DNA of 13,465 nt from NCBI GenBank assembly GCA_002305445.1, contig DBRA01000065.1:11342-24806 (forward strand), written 5' to 3'. The DNA is from Clostridiales bacterium UBA1380 (GTDB lineage: Bacteria > Bacillota > Clostridia > Oscillospirales > CAG-272). Shown here one piece after another: positions 1-7,427 of this stretch (positions are counted from its first letter, which is position 1; every line of letters begins with the position of its first letter). The notes under the pieces are model-generated. The model was not told where the DNA came from and ran no database searches. It worked only from the letters and a program-made list of their open reading frames with translations. The position numbers were made by a program, and so were the translations under genes.

Positions 1-75
1 GTTCGCCCTTTTTATTATGCTTTCGATATTCGTCTGTGATAAACGGCAGCGGATCCGGTCGGCGCTCGCATTTTT

Positions 76-867
76 TTACTTTACATCGGGTTTGATTGCG
101 AGCGTGGCGATGTACTGCGGCGCGTATTCGCCGATCGCGGCGCCGCCGGGGCGGTCGCGGTCTTCGTACAGCGCGCGCAGTATGAATCCGGCCTCGAGCT
201 GCCCGCCGATCTGCTCCTCAAGCGTATGCGAAAACTGAATCGCTTCAAGGTTGTCCGCCATCTCTTTGTAGCGCTCGTACTCCATCTTCAGCGGGTTGAA
301 CGGCAGGCGGTTTACGACGCGCAGCGGATCGTCTCCCTCGAACAGGAAGTTGATGCCGTTGTCCATGCCCGCGAGCAGCACGCCGCCCGGGCGCAGCACG
401 CGGAAGCATTCGCGCCATATGAACCGCACGTCCTCGACGTAGCAGTTCGATACGGGGTGAAATACGACGTCGAAGGCGGCGTCGTCAAACGGCAGCGGCT
501 TCGTCATGTCGGCGCGGACGATCTCGATCTCGTACCCTTCCCTCTCGGCGACCGTCCGCTCCGCGCCGAGCTGACGCTCGGAGTTGTCGAGGACGGTGCA
601 GCGGGCGCCGAGCGCGGCGAATATCGGCATTTGCTGGCCGCCGCCGGACGCGAGCCCGAGCAGGCGGCAGCCTTCAAGCGGCGGGAACCAGTCGCGCGGA
701 ACGGTCCTGCACGGCGTCAGGTATACGCCCCACTCACCGTTTTTGGCTTCGGCATATTCCTCATGCGTTACGGGCACGCACCATTCGCAGCCGTTATCAG
801 CCCACGCGTCCCATGTGCGAGAGTTGACCGCGGTGTAGTCTCTGTCCATAAACGATCCGTCCGTCAT
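76..867 (-). CDS. class I SAM-dependent methyltransferase
   Basis: A protein of 263 residues with a Rossmann-type SAM-dependent methyltransferase core. Visible motifs, numbered from the chosen start: motif I LLGLASGGGQQ (residues 69-79), the acidic end of strand 2 in VLDNS (Asp94), motif II RADMTKPLPF with Asp120, and the motif VLRPGGVLL (157-165). The N-terminal segment with NSRTWDAWADNGCEW, and the variant glycine loop with two Gln, match a soluble methyltransferase subfamily common in Clostridia. The substrate cannot be read from sequence. The start at 867 overlaps the stop of the upstream lipoprotein gene in an ATGA arrangement, which suggests translational coupling, but no good ribosome binding site precedes it. 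An in-frame ATG at 849, with GGACGGA upstream, is a real alternative. The family call is secure; the exact start is not. Confidence 0.9.
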   Translation of the reverse strand: MTDGSFMDRDYTAVNSRTWDAWADNGCEWCVPVTHEEYAEAKNGEWGVYLTPCRTVPRDWFPPLEGCRLLGLASGGGQQMPIFAALGARCTVLDNSERQLGAERTVAEREGYEIEIVRADMTKPLPFDDAAFDVVFHPVSNCYVEDVRFIWRECFRVLRPGGVLLAGMDNGINFLFEGDDPLRVVNRLPFNPLKMEYERYKEMADNLEAIQFSHTLEEQIGGQLEAGFILRALYEDRDRPGGAAIGEYAPQYIATLAIKPDVK

Positions 868-2078
868 CCGAGAGTCGCTATGACCGTACCGTACTTGTCG
901 TAAAGCGTGCACGCGTCGGTCTTTTTGACGTTCCAGACGTCGTCGCCCGGCCACACGAAGTCCTCGGAGCCGTCGGCATAGCTTTCGCATACAAGCGTGA
1001 ACTCGGCTCCGGCCGCGATCATACTGCCCTCCGGGAATACGAAAATCTCGTCGCCGCGCTCGGAGCGGACGATCCAGCCGGATATGTCCGTTTCGGCGCC
1101 GATATTTTTGAACGTGACCTTCTGTCTGCTGCGCTCCTGTGATACTATCGTTATATTGTATTCGGCTTCGGGCCGTGTCAGCTCCTCGGCCGATATAGTG
1201 CCGTCGCCGGCGACGGAGACGCGTACACCCGCGTCCGTCTCATCGGTGATATACACTTTACCGCCGTTCTCGCTGAGAACATCGATAACTCGGTCGCTTG
1301 CGCTGTCGGGGTCTTCGACGCGGCTCGTCGATATGACCGAGACCGAGGGCGAGACAAGGCGCGCGAAGGTATTCGACGTGGCGTCCGGGTTGCCGTGGTT
1401 GCCGACCTTTAAAATATCGGCGGAGAGCGAGTACGGACGCGCTATAAGCGTCTTTTCCTCGGCGAACTGCATGTCGCCTACGAGCAGGAGCATCTTCCCG
1501 TTTACGAAGAGGCGCATTACGAGCGAGTTGTCGTTGTCGTCGTCGTAATTTTTCACAACAGGCCCGAGAACCTCGAAGTATGTATCGCCCGAAAGCGTGA
1601 CTATGTCGCCGACCTTCAGCTTTTCGACCGTCATTCCGACCTCGGACGCAGCTTCGTCTATTTTATTGACGCCTTTTTTCGTCTCGATCGTAAACTCCGA
1701 CGAGTATATCTTTCCGATATTATGCGCTTTTACGATCGCGCTCAGTCCGCCTATATGGTCGCCATGCGAGTGTGTAATAAAAACAGCTTCGATGTCGCCG
1801 ACGCCGAGCAGCTTGAGCGTTCCGAGCATCGCCGGAGCAGACGCGGCAGAACCGGTGTCCACGATGTATGTAAGCGAATCGATCTGCACCACGATGCAGT
1901 CGCCGTAGCCGACATTGACGACTGTTACGGCGAAGTCGTGCGTATCCCACGTCGCGGGGCGCGTGTCGGCAGACGTGTCCGCGGTTGATTCGTCCTCAAC
2001 ATTCCCCGAGGACGAGCAGGATGTGATCATCATCGCCGCAAATAACAGCGCGGCGAGTATTATAAGCAATCTTTTCAT
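864..2078 (-). CDS. metallo-beta-lactamase fold lipoprotein with C-terminal lamin-tail domain (ComEC C-terminal-like)
   Basis: A 404-residue predicted secreted lipoprotein. It starts with Lys-Arg, a hydrophobic stretch and the lipobox ITSC (Cys21), then a Ser/Thr/Asp-rich linker. Residues of about 47-300 form a metallo-beta-lactamase domain: DTG near residue 74, the metal-binding HSHGDH (103-108), LLVGDM near 198-203 and KVGNHGN with a His near 228. This order matches the ComEC/Rec2 C-terminal hydrolase family, whose members are often exported nucleases or phosphodiesterases. The last 90 residues or so (315-404), with TFKNIG, ISGWIV, FVFPEGSMIAAG and DACTLYDKYG, fit a lamin-tail (LTD) beta-sandwich, often attached to secreted nucleases. 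Extracellular nucleic-acid hydrolysis is therefore plausible but inferred. The start at 2078 was chosen over 2138 because the signal peptide begins there and TGGA precedes it. It lies 102 bp after hprK. Confidence 0.9.
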   Translation of the reverse strand: MKRLLIILAALLFAAMMITSCSSSGNVEDESTADTSADTRPATWDTHDFAVTVVNVGYGDCIVVQIDSLTYIVDTGSAASAPAMLGTLKLLGVGDIEAVFITHSHGDHIGGLSAIVKAHNIGKIYSSEFTIETKKGVNKIDEAASEVGMTVEKLKVGDIVTLSGDTYFEVLGPVVKNYDDDNDNSLVMRLFVNGKMLLLVGDMQFAEEKTLIARPYSLSADILKVGNHGNPDATSNTFARLVSPSVSVISTSRVEDPDSASDRVIDVLSENGGKVYITDETDAGVRVSVAGDGTISAEELTRPEAEYNITIVSQERSRQKVTFKNIGAETDISGWIVRSERGDEIFVFPEGSMIAAGAEFTLVCESYADGSEDFVWPGDDVWNVKKTDACTLYDKYGTVIATLG

Positions 2079-2180
2079 AAAATTCCAGTAAATAAAGTTA
2101 TTAAAGCAGTATAGCTGTCTATGATGACATGATACCACCGATATGTGTACGTTATCTTAATATTTGCTGAATATTTCCTG

Positions 2181-3116
2181 TCATTTTTCATCCAGCCCAA
2201 TCTCACCCATGAGACGCTTGTTAAATTCCTCCGCGGTGTTGTAACCCATCTTTTTCTGCCTGTTGTTCATCGCGGCGATCTCAAGTATCACCGCGAGGTT
2301 GCGCCCGGGCTTGACCGGTATCGTCGTCGTCGGGATGCGTATGCCCATGATGTCGGTATATTCGGATTCGATGCCGAGCCGGTCGTACATCTTGCCCTGA
2401 ACCCACGGCTCGAGGTTGACGATCATGTCGACTTTTTCGGTGTCCTTGACGGCGCCCATGCCGAATATGCGGCGGACGTCCACGATGCCGATGCCGCGCA
2501 GCTCGATATAGTGGCGTATGATCGGCGGAGCGGAGCCGAGAAGCGTTTTCGCCGACACGCGGCGTATCTCGACCGCGTCGTCCGCTATAAGCCGGTGGCC
2601 GCGCTTGATAAGCTCTATCGCCGTCTCGCTCTTGCCGACGCCGCTGTCGCCGAGTATCAGAATACCTTCGCCGTAAACCTCCACGAACACGCCGTGGCGC
2701 GTGATGCACGGCGCCAGATGGATGTTGAGCGACGCGATAAGCGCGGCCATGAATGCGCTCGTGTTGTCCTGCGTCCGGAGCAGAGGAACCTCAAAATAGC
2801 GCGAAAGCTCGCGCAGCTCGTCGAAAATCTCCGCGCCGTGCGTAACGACGACGCAGCAGGGCGAATGCTGATAGAATTCCGTTAAGCGCGCCTTTCTCTC
2901 CTCCGCGGACAGCGTTTCAAGGTAAAGCATTTCGACTTTGCCGAGAATCTGTATGCGCGCCGCTTCGAAATGGTCGAAGAAGCCTGTCAGCGGCAGGCCC
3001 GGCCTGTTTATGTCCGAACGCCGGATGTATATCTCCTCATCCGGCATGAATATCACTTCGAGCGAAAACTCCTCTATCAGTTTGGACAGTTTTACTGTAG
3101 CTCCGCTTTCTTCCAT
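2181..3116 (-). CDS. hprK: HPr kinase/phosphorylase
   Basis: HprK phosphorylates HPr on a regulatory serine and removes that phosphate, and so controls carbon catabolite repression and PTS sugar uptake in Firmicutes. The protein has 311 residues, the family's usual length. The N-terminal domain contains SDINRPGLPLTGFF (34-47). The catalytic domain contains HGV (141-143), the P-loop GDSGVGKS (156-163), RLIADDAVEIR (175-185), the HprK signature IELRGIGIVDV (204-214) and IPVKPGRNLAVILEIAAMN (266-284). All key elements are intact. The start at 3116 gives the expected N-terminus. The ribosome binding site is poor: AAAGG lies about 16 nt upstream. A good sigma-A promoter lies upstream. The gene is divergent from the foldase operon, and an MBL lipoprotein gene follows on the same strand instead of lgt, a frequent neighbour elsewhere. 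Confidence 0.97.
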   Translation of the reverse strand: MEESGATVKLSKLIEEFSLEVIFMPDEEIYIRRSDINRPGLPLTGFFDHFEAARIQILGKVEMLYLETLSAEERKARLTEFYQHSPCCVVVTHGAEIFDELRELSRYFEVPLLRTQDNTSAFMAALIASLNIHLAPCITRHGVFVEVYGEGILILGDSGVGKSETAIELIKRGHRLIADDAVEIRRVSAKTLLGSAPPIIRHYIELRGIGIVDVRRIFGMGAVKDTEKVDMIVNLEPWVQGKMYDRLGIESEYTDIMGIRIPTTTIPVKPGRNLAVILEIAAMNNRQKKMGYNTAEEFNKRLMGEIGLDEK

Positions 3117-3157
3117 TGTTTTTCACGCAACGCCTTTCAAATATATATTATGTTCGC

Positions 3158-3186
3158 ATTATACCACATCGGTTATTTTCTTTCAA
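3158..3186 (-). promoter_or_regulatory. sigma-A promoter of hprK, extended -10
   Basis: On the minus strand, TTGAAA (3181-3186), a 17-nt spacer, then TATAAT (3158-3163) preceded by TGG, which makes an extended -10. Transcription would start near 3151 and give a leader of about 35 nt before hprK. It may also serve the two downstream minus-strand genes. Confidence 0.8.
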
Positions 3187-3211
3187 TAGCGATAAACCTT
3201 TGCGAACCGCT

Positions 3212-3239
3212 TTGTTAATTTCGCGTTCATATTTATATT
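3212..3239 (+). promoter_or_regulatory. candidate promoter of the foldase operon
   Basis: TTGTTA (3212-3217), a 16-nt spacer, then TATATT (3234-3239) in a very AT-rich stretch about 50 nt before the foldase start codon. TATACT at 3241-3246 is an alternative -10 but lacks a good -35. Medium support, since many near-matches occur in AT-rich DNA. Confidence 0.45.
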
Positions 3240-3286
3240 CTATACTTATTTATTAAATATAACGAAGACCGAACGCGGAGCTTTAT

Positions 3287-4288
3287 ATGAAAAAAATAAA
3301 ATACGCGCGCTTTTTCTCGCTTATGCTCGCCGCCGTCTGCCTGTTTTCGGCGGCGTCCTGTTCCTCCGAAAAATTCGCAAGCACGGAGGAGGAAAAAGCC
3401 GTCGTCATGACCGTCGGCGCCTTCGGCGTCCCGATGGAAATTTACCGCTATTTCGCCGTGAATTACCGCAGCGATTACGAAAAGTCGAATCCGGACGCGA
3501 GCAACATGGAAATTATCGAATACGTAAAAAAATATACCGAAGCTTCGCTTTTGCGCTGCTACGCCGTTCTGACGCTCGCCGCGCAGCACGGGCTTTCGCT
3601 CGGAGACCAGCATATCAAGGATTCGGTCGAGCTCGACGTCAAATATTATATCGAGGAGGCCGGCGGTGACGACGAATACATCGCGCAGCTCGCCGCAGCC
3701 GGCATGAACGATTCCGTCCTGCGGTTCGTTCTGGGCGAACAGACGCTTGAGGAGCAGCTTTATTACAAGCTTATAAACAACAAGACGATCGACGACGATG
3801 AAAGCGTCATCCGCGCCGCGATAAACGGCGACGACTTCGTCAGAGTAAAGCAGATACTCATAAAGAACGACAAAGGCGACGACCGGGCCGCGAACCTCGC
3901 GCTCGCGAACGAGGCCTGCCGCCGTGCCAAGGCCGGCGAGAGCTTTGACGCGCTGATGGCGGAGTACAGCGAGGATACGATTATGATCGGCAATACGGAC
4001 GGATATTACTTCACGCGCGGCGAAATGATCGAGGACTTCGAGGAAGCGTGCTTCGCCCTTCCCGTCGGCGGAATCTCGGACGTCGTCGAGACGGAGGTCG
4101 GCTATTCGGTGATACTGCGGCTCGAAAAGGACGACAAATACATCGCCGCCAATTATGAAAAGCTGCGCGAATCGTACCTCACCGCGAAATATAACGCCAT
4201 GATCGACGAAATCACAAACACGCTCACGGTCGAATACAAAACCGACACGACGGATGTGATAATCCCCGAAACTGCCGCCGTCGACTGA
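3287..4288 (+). CDS. lipoprotein peptidyl-prolyl cis-trans isomerase, PrsA/parvulin type
   Basis: A 333-residue lipoprotein foldase. The signal peptide ends in the lipobox AASC (Cys25). A helical N-terminal region (about 40-180) resembles the chaperone part of PrsA/SurA proteins. Residues of about 184-281 form a parvulin (PPIC rotamase) domain: VRVKQILIKND, an Ala-rich helix ending AKAGESFDALMAEYSED, then NTDGYYFTRGEM, FEEACFALPVGGISDVVETEVGYSVILRL. This is the full domain order, so isomerase activity at the outer face of the membrane, on exported proteins, is likely. GGAG lies 6 nt before the ATG. It is the first gene of a close-packed run, with about 23 nt to the next start. PrsA orthology is not certain because several paralogous foldases exist in Clostridia, so no symbol is given. 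Confidence 0.92.
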   Translation: MKKIKYARFFSLMLAAVCLFSAASCSSEKFASTEEEKAVVMTVGAFGVPMEIYRYFAVNYRSDYEKSNPDASNMEIIEYVKKYTEASLLRCYAVLTLAAQHGLSLGDQHIKDSVELDVKYYIEEAGGDDEYIAQLAAAGMNDSVLRFVLGEQTLEEQLYYKLINNKTIDDDESVIRAAINGDDFVRVKQILIKNDKGDDRAANLALANEACRRAKAGESFDALMAEYSEDTIMIGNTDGYYFTRGEMIEDFEEACFALPVGGISDVVETEVGYSVILRLEKDDKYIAANYEKLRESYLTAKYNAMIDEITNTLTVEYKTDTTDVIIPETAAVD

Positions 4289-4311
4289 CAGACGTGCGGA
4301 ACTTATATAAG

Positions 4312-5361
4312 ATGAAAAAAAGGACAAGCGGAACAGGATTCAAGCTGAAATATTACGGCTACAAGGGCGACGGCTATACGGGCGAGCGATACAAGATCGC
4401 GGGCCGTGTTGTCATCGTGCTTGCGGCCGTTATGATCATATTCATCGGTTCGGTTATATTAGGCAATTATCTCGGCAGCATAGCCGCCGAAACGTCGGCG
4501 GATACGGCACCCGAAGCGGAGGAACCGGACGAAGTTAAGCTTCCGTCCGGTTCAAACGTCAGTGAGCCTTCGGAAAAAGCTCCGTCTATCATAGGAGACT
4601 ACTTCGACCCGTCGCTTTACGAGACGAGCGACGATATGACGGACGCGCTCGACCGCGTCGCCGCGGGAGCGTACACCGCAGTAACTCTGCCGCTGACCTC
4701 ACCCGAGGGTACGCTCTTGTATGAATCCGAAGTGCTGTCGGTCGCGGCGCGCGGATACACGCATCCGGACGCTCCCGCGATCGGACTGCGGTCGGTTTTC
4801 ACGGCGGCCGACGCGATGAGGCTGCGCACGACGGCGCTGTTCTATGTCAGGCCGTCGCTGTTTTTCGGCGGGGATGACAAGCTGAAGCTGCTCGCTGTGG
4901 TCGACGCGCTGCTCGCGAAAGAGCTCAGCGACGAAGGACTCGACGAAATCATAATCTGCGGGGCGGACAGCGGCGGCGGGGACGTGAGCTTTACCGAGAC
5001 GGCGGAGAATCTGACCGAATACATAACTGAAATCAAAAAAAGCGCGCCGGAGCTCGATATAACGATAGCTCTGTCGCCGGACGTATATAAAAACGCGCTG
5101 AACGCGCCGTATGTCGAGCAGCTTTTTTCAACGGCCGGAGCGCTCGCGATTGACCTCAGCGCTCTTATCTCCGGCAGCTCCGACCCGTACGGCGATACGG
5201 ACGCGCTGTGCGCGTCTCTGTCAGGCTCGTTTAAGTTATACAACCTGCGCGCGCTGCTCGATGGCAAAAGCGCAGAAATAAAAAAAGCGCAGCTTGACGC
5301 GCTTGCGCTGCACGGCATAACGAACTGGCAGTTCGTCACCGCGCCTGAAAACGAAAATTGA
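4312..5361 (+). CDS. membrane-anchored extracellular protein, probable TIM-barrel (glycoside-hydrolase-like) domain
   Basis: A 349-residue protein with a basic cytosolic N-terminus (MKKRTSGTGFKLKYYGYKG), one transmembrane helix (about residues 30-55, RVVIVLAAVMIIFIGSVILG), an acidic Ser/Pro-rich linker to about 95, then an outer domain of about 250 residues. The outer domain shows regularly spaced hydrophobic strands: YTAVTLPL, TALFYVRPSLFF, DEIIICG, LDITIALSPDVY, ALAIDLSAL, FKLYNLRALL, ITNWQFVTAP. This pattern fits a beta/alpha barrel of the glycoside-hydrolase-like kind found in Firmicute surface proteins. I cannot identify a catalytic acid pair, so enzymatic activity is unproven. ATG 4312 was preferred to GTG 4294, which has no ribosome binding site and puts extra residues before the basic start. 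It lies between a foldase and a kinase-like gene, in one probable operon. Confidence 0.75.
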   Translation: MKKRTSGTGFKLKYYGYKGDGYTGERYKIAGRVVIVLAAVMIIFIGSVILGNYLGSIAAETSADTAPEAEEPDEVKLPSGSNVSEPSEKAPSIIGDYFDPSLYETSDDMTDALDRVAAGAYTAVTLPLTSPEGTLLYESEVLSVAARGYTHPDAPAIGLRSVFTAADAMRLRTTALFYVRPSLFFGGDDKLKLLAVVDALLAKELSDEGLDEIIICGADSGGGDVSFTETAENLTEYITEIKKSAPELDITIALSPDVYKNALNAPYVEQLFSTAGALAIDLSALISGSSDPYGDTDALCASLSGSFKLYNLRALLDGKSAEIKKAQLDALALHGITNWQFVTAPENEN

Positions 5362-5377
5362 TTTTTAGGGTGGGTTT

Positions 5378-6466
5378 ATGGCATCATACTCGCAGATTAT
5401 CGCGTCTGTCGACGGCAAGGTCATCATCATAAGCGAGACCGCCGGAGACGATGTCCGCCGCGCGACATCGATCGGCGGCGATATTGCCGCTCTTATCGCC
5501 GAAGAATCGCACGATGCATACAGGGCGTTCCTCAACTCATCGGACGATTCCGCCGTGTTCAAGTCCGCTCTGCTGTCATACGACAGGCTGACTATAACCC
5601 GCATCAACCCCGGTCCCGCCGCATATCTGCGGATCCATTTCGAGCGCGAGGCAAAAAAGACAAGGTGCGATTACTCCGCCGCCGAAACGGCAAAAATAAA
5701 GCAGCGCTTCTACGAGATTCTATACCATTACGACAGCTATATGAAAGCGTATTCGGCGCACGAATTCGGCGCTGTTATGAAGCTGGGGAAATACGCGCGT
5801 CCGCCGCGCAGCTTCAAGAGCCGCGAGCGATCGTTCACAACGCCGTCCGAGAACGCGCTCGAGTGGCTGCGGCGCGAGTTCGACCGCCTTTATACATACA
5901 CCCTCGTCTCCGACAGCATCGACGTCGACGTAAATGAAGGCTGCGATTTAAGCGAAGCGCTGGAATCGGTGACGACGAAGCTGTCCGGCATCGCCTCGCC
6001 ATGCATAATCAAGGCGGAGTGCGAGCCCGGGCTTATCATCAGGCCGGACTATCTGACCGCTGTCGTGCTTGTGTCGGCAGCGGCCGCGGTGCTGTACGAT
6101 CTCAGCAAAGACGGAGCGGTTGACGCCCGCGCTTATAAAAACGGCAGCGAGACCGTCCTGTCGATGACGACGACAAGGGGCAAACGCGCCGCAGGCGTGA
6201 TATTATCGAGCGACGACATCGACAATATCGCAGACGTCTGTCCGCGCGCCGCTGACGCGCTCGCGTTGTGCAGGCGCATTATGAAGCGCGCGGAAGGCGG
6301 CGTCTGCATTTCTGTCGACCACGAAAAAAACACGATAACTATGAAGCTGGCGTTTGACAAATGCGAAGAGTTCGGAAACGAATTCAAGAGCCGCAGAGAA
6401 TTTGAAGACAACATCAATACGGAGCGCGTCGTGACGCTGTTTTTCCCGCGCTCGGACGACGAATGA
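5378..6466 (+). CDS. degenerate sensor histidine kinase-like protein (PAS-like N-terminus, GHKL-like C-terminus)
   Basis: A 362-residue cytosolic protein without signal peptide or membrane helix. Residues of about 5-90 (SVDGKVIIISETAGDDVRRA ... YLRIHFER) look like a PAS-type sensor fold. A helical segment follows (about 100-180). Residues of about 188-328 follow the order of a histidine-kinase ATPase domain: DLSEALESV, a strand with GLIIRPDYLTAVVLVSAAAA where the N-box helix would lie, strands VDARAYK and ETVLSMTTT, and a final ALALCRRIMKRAEGGVCISVD resembling the GLGL-helix to GG motif. The N-box Asn, the DxGxG box and the glycine-rich ATP lid are missing, and I see no phosphoacceptor H-box. 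It is probably a pseudo-kinase or a diverged scaffold. A strong purine-rich site, AGGGTGGG, lies 3 nt before the ATG. It is the last gene of the run, 16 nt after the barrel gene. The domain reading is inference from pattern only. Confidence 0.7.
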   Translation: MASYSQIIASVDGKVIIISETAGDDVRRATSIGGDIAALIAEESHDAYRAFLNSSDDSAVFKSALLSYDRLTITRINPGPAAYLRIHFEREAKKTRCDYSAAETAKIKQRFYEILYHYDSYMKAYSAHEFGAVMKLGKYARPPRSFKSRERSFTTPSENALEWLRREFDRLYTYTLVSDSIDVDVNEGCDLSEALESVTTKLSGIASPCIIKAECEPGLIIRPDYLTAVVLVSAAAAVLYDLSKDGAVDARAYKNGSETVLSMTTTRGKRAAGVILSSDDIDNIADVCPRAADALALCRRIMKRAEGGVCISVDHEKNTITMKLAFDKCEEFGNEFKSRREFEDNINTERVVTLFFPRSDDE

Positions 6467-6489
6467 ACGGATCAAATCTTTTTACCGTT

Positions 6490-6963
6490 TTAAAAGAAGA
6501 CCAGCAGTGCGGCAAGCATAAGGACAAGGTCAAAGTTTTCGCCGTTGTTTTCATTCATCAGCAGTATAATTAAACCGATCAGCAACAGGTCTTCCGTCGT
6601 TAACGGCTTGTTCAGAATATTAATCCTGTTCTCGGCCGGCACCGGAAGGTTTTCGGATTTCGCATCGTGCTTTTCGTCGTGATGATGCGTCTCGTCGCGC
6701 TGACGCATATCATCACGCTGATTCATTTCCTCGCGCTGACGCATACCGCCTTCCTTAAACGCCTCTCTGTCCTTATACGCCTCGTCCGGCCGGCGGGTCT
6801 CGCTCATTTCGTCCCTTCTGTCCGCGCGTTCGGTGACGTCTTCGTACTCCGTGCTTTTGATCGGCTCCGGCGACGCAATGAAAAGACTTCCCCCGTACTG
6901 CGGCGGAACGTGTATGACGCAGTCACCTTCTCTGCGCCCGGATGTGCTGCGAGAGTAGATCAT
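6490..6963 (-). CDS. hypothetical protein with charged repeat core and hydrophobic C-terminus (cassette gene 3)
   Basis: A 157-residue protein I cannot name. An N-terminal segment with CVIHVPPQYGGSLF (15-28) precedes a long, very charged, probably disordered or helical middle (about 35-105) with four hexapeptide-like repeats at 74-97. The C-terminus (about 119-157) is hydrophobic: LTTEDLLLIGLIILL, a short polar gap NENNGENFD, then LVLMLAALLVFF. Two short hydrophobic segments could lie on or in a membrane as a hairpin; there is no signal peptide. Its start overlaps the stop of the preceding gene by 4 bp (ATGA). It ends 23 bp from the convergent kinase-like gene. From memory, a similar 'DLLLIGLI' C-terminus recurs in unnamed clostridial proteins, but I cannot confirm this here. 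Confidence 0.8.
   Translation of the reverse strand: MIYSRSTSGRREGDCVIHVPPQYGGSLFIASPEPIKSTEYEDVTERADRRDEMSETRRPDEAYKDREAFKEGGMRQREEMNQRDDMRQRDETHHHDEKHDAKSENLPVPAENRINILNKPLTTEDLLLIGLIILLMNENNGENFDLVLMLAALLVFF
6673..6744 (-). repeat. four 18-bp tandem units coding a hexapeptide repeat
   Basis: Within the 157-residue hypothetical protein, residues 74-97 read as MRQREE, MNQRDD, MRQRDE and a diverged THHHDE. The DNA of the first three units repeats with an 18-bp period. The period keeps frame, so unit number can vary without breaking the gene. The product would be a strongly charged helix. Confidence 0.7.
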
Positions 6964-7427
6964 TTCTCATCACCCTTTCCCAAGCCGCCTAAGAAGCCGA
7001 ATCCGTCAAAGGCTTCCGCGAGCTCAGCAAGATCTGCGAGTAAATCGACCGCTTCCCTTCTCGATTCACTGAGGTACGGTTTTAGCGCCTTGAGCAGATG
7101 TTCGTGCCTGCCAAAGCCGTGTCCACCTCCTTTTTTACCGCCGCTTTGATGTTCGCGAAGGCGCCCTAAAAGCGGCCCCGCGCTTTTCATTAGTTTGGGA
7201 AGACTGGCAAGCAGCTCCGGCGGTATCGACGGGATGCCGGCCTGCTTTGAGGACGCTTCCGCAGAATCCGGTTTTCCTGCGTAGTCTTCCTTCACGGAAT
7301 TATCGTCATGTCTGTCGCCCTCGCTTTTGTCGTCATCCTTATGTTGAGAAGCAACGCTGCGGATCGACTCCATCAGCTCCGGGTTATTCATGATCGCGCT
7401 GAGCGCGTCGGTGATATCGGGAGTCAT
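6960..7427 (-). CDS. hypothetical helical protein (cassette gene 2)
   Basis: A 155-residue protein of unknown function. Residues 1-28 form a predicted helix (MTPDITDALSAIMNNPELME). Residues of about 29-65 are polar and probably disordered (Asp, Lys, Ser, His-rich). Residues 66-92 (IPSIPPELLASLPKLMKSAG) are amphipathic. A Gly/Lys/His-rich hinge (GGKKGGGHGFGRH) leads to a C-terminal helix HLLKALKPYLSESRREAVDL, then DLAELAEAFDGFGFLGGLGKG. The 'LLxALKPYLSxxRR' pattern recurs, as I remember it, in clostridial proteins of unknown function. No catalytic motif, signal peptide or membrane segment is seen. Both ends overlap neighbours by 4 bp (ATGA), so the three genes are probably translated in coupled fashion and needed together. 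Confidence 0.8.
   Translation of the reverse strand: MTPDITDALSAIMNNPELMESIRSVASQHKDDDKSEGDRHDDNSVKEDYAGKPDSAEASSKQAGIPSIPPELLASLPKLMKSAGPLLGRLREHQSGGKKGGGHGFGRHEHLLKALKPYLSESRREAVDLLADLAELAEAFDGFGFLGGLGKGDEK

Noticed and set aside
2159..2175. AT-only hairpin (AATATT, 5-nt loop, AATATT) between hprK and the MBL gene
   Set aside because: Six A/T pairs without a T-run on the minus strand; likely chance in AT-rich DNA. hprK and the MBL gene may be co-transcribed.
3233..4327. Long open frame on the minus strand opposite the foldase gene (364 codons)
   Set aside because: It mirrors the codon phase of a clear lipoprotein foldase gene, has no domain pattern, and is Arg/Val/Asp-rich as expected from a shadow frame in GC-rich DNA.
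6464..6492. Possible terminator between the convergent kinase-like gene and cassette (AACGG ... CCGTT)
   Set aside because: Only a 5-bp stem with a 14-nt loop and no good T-run at the right place on either strand; too weak to call.
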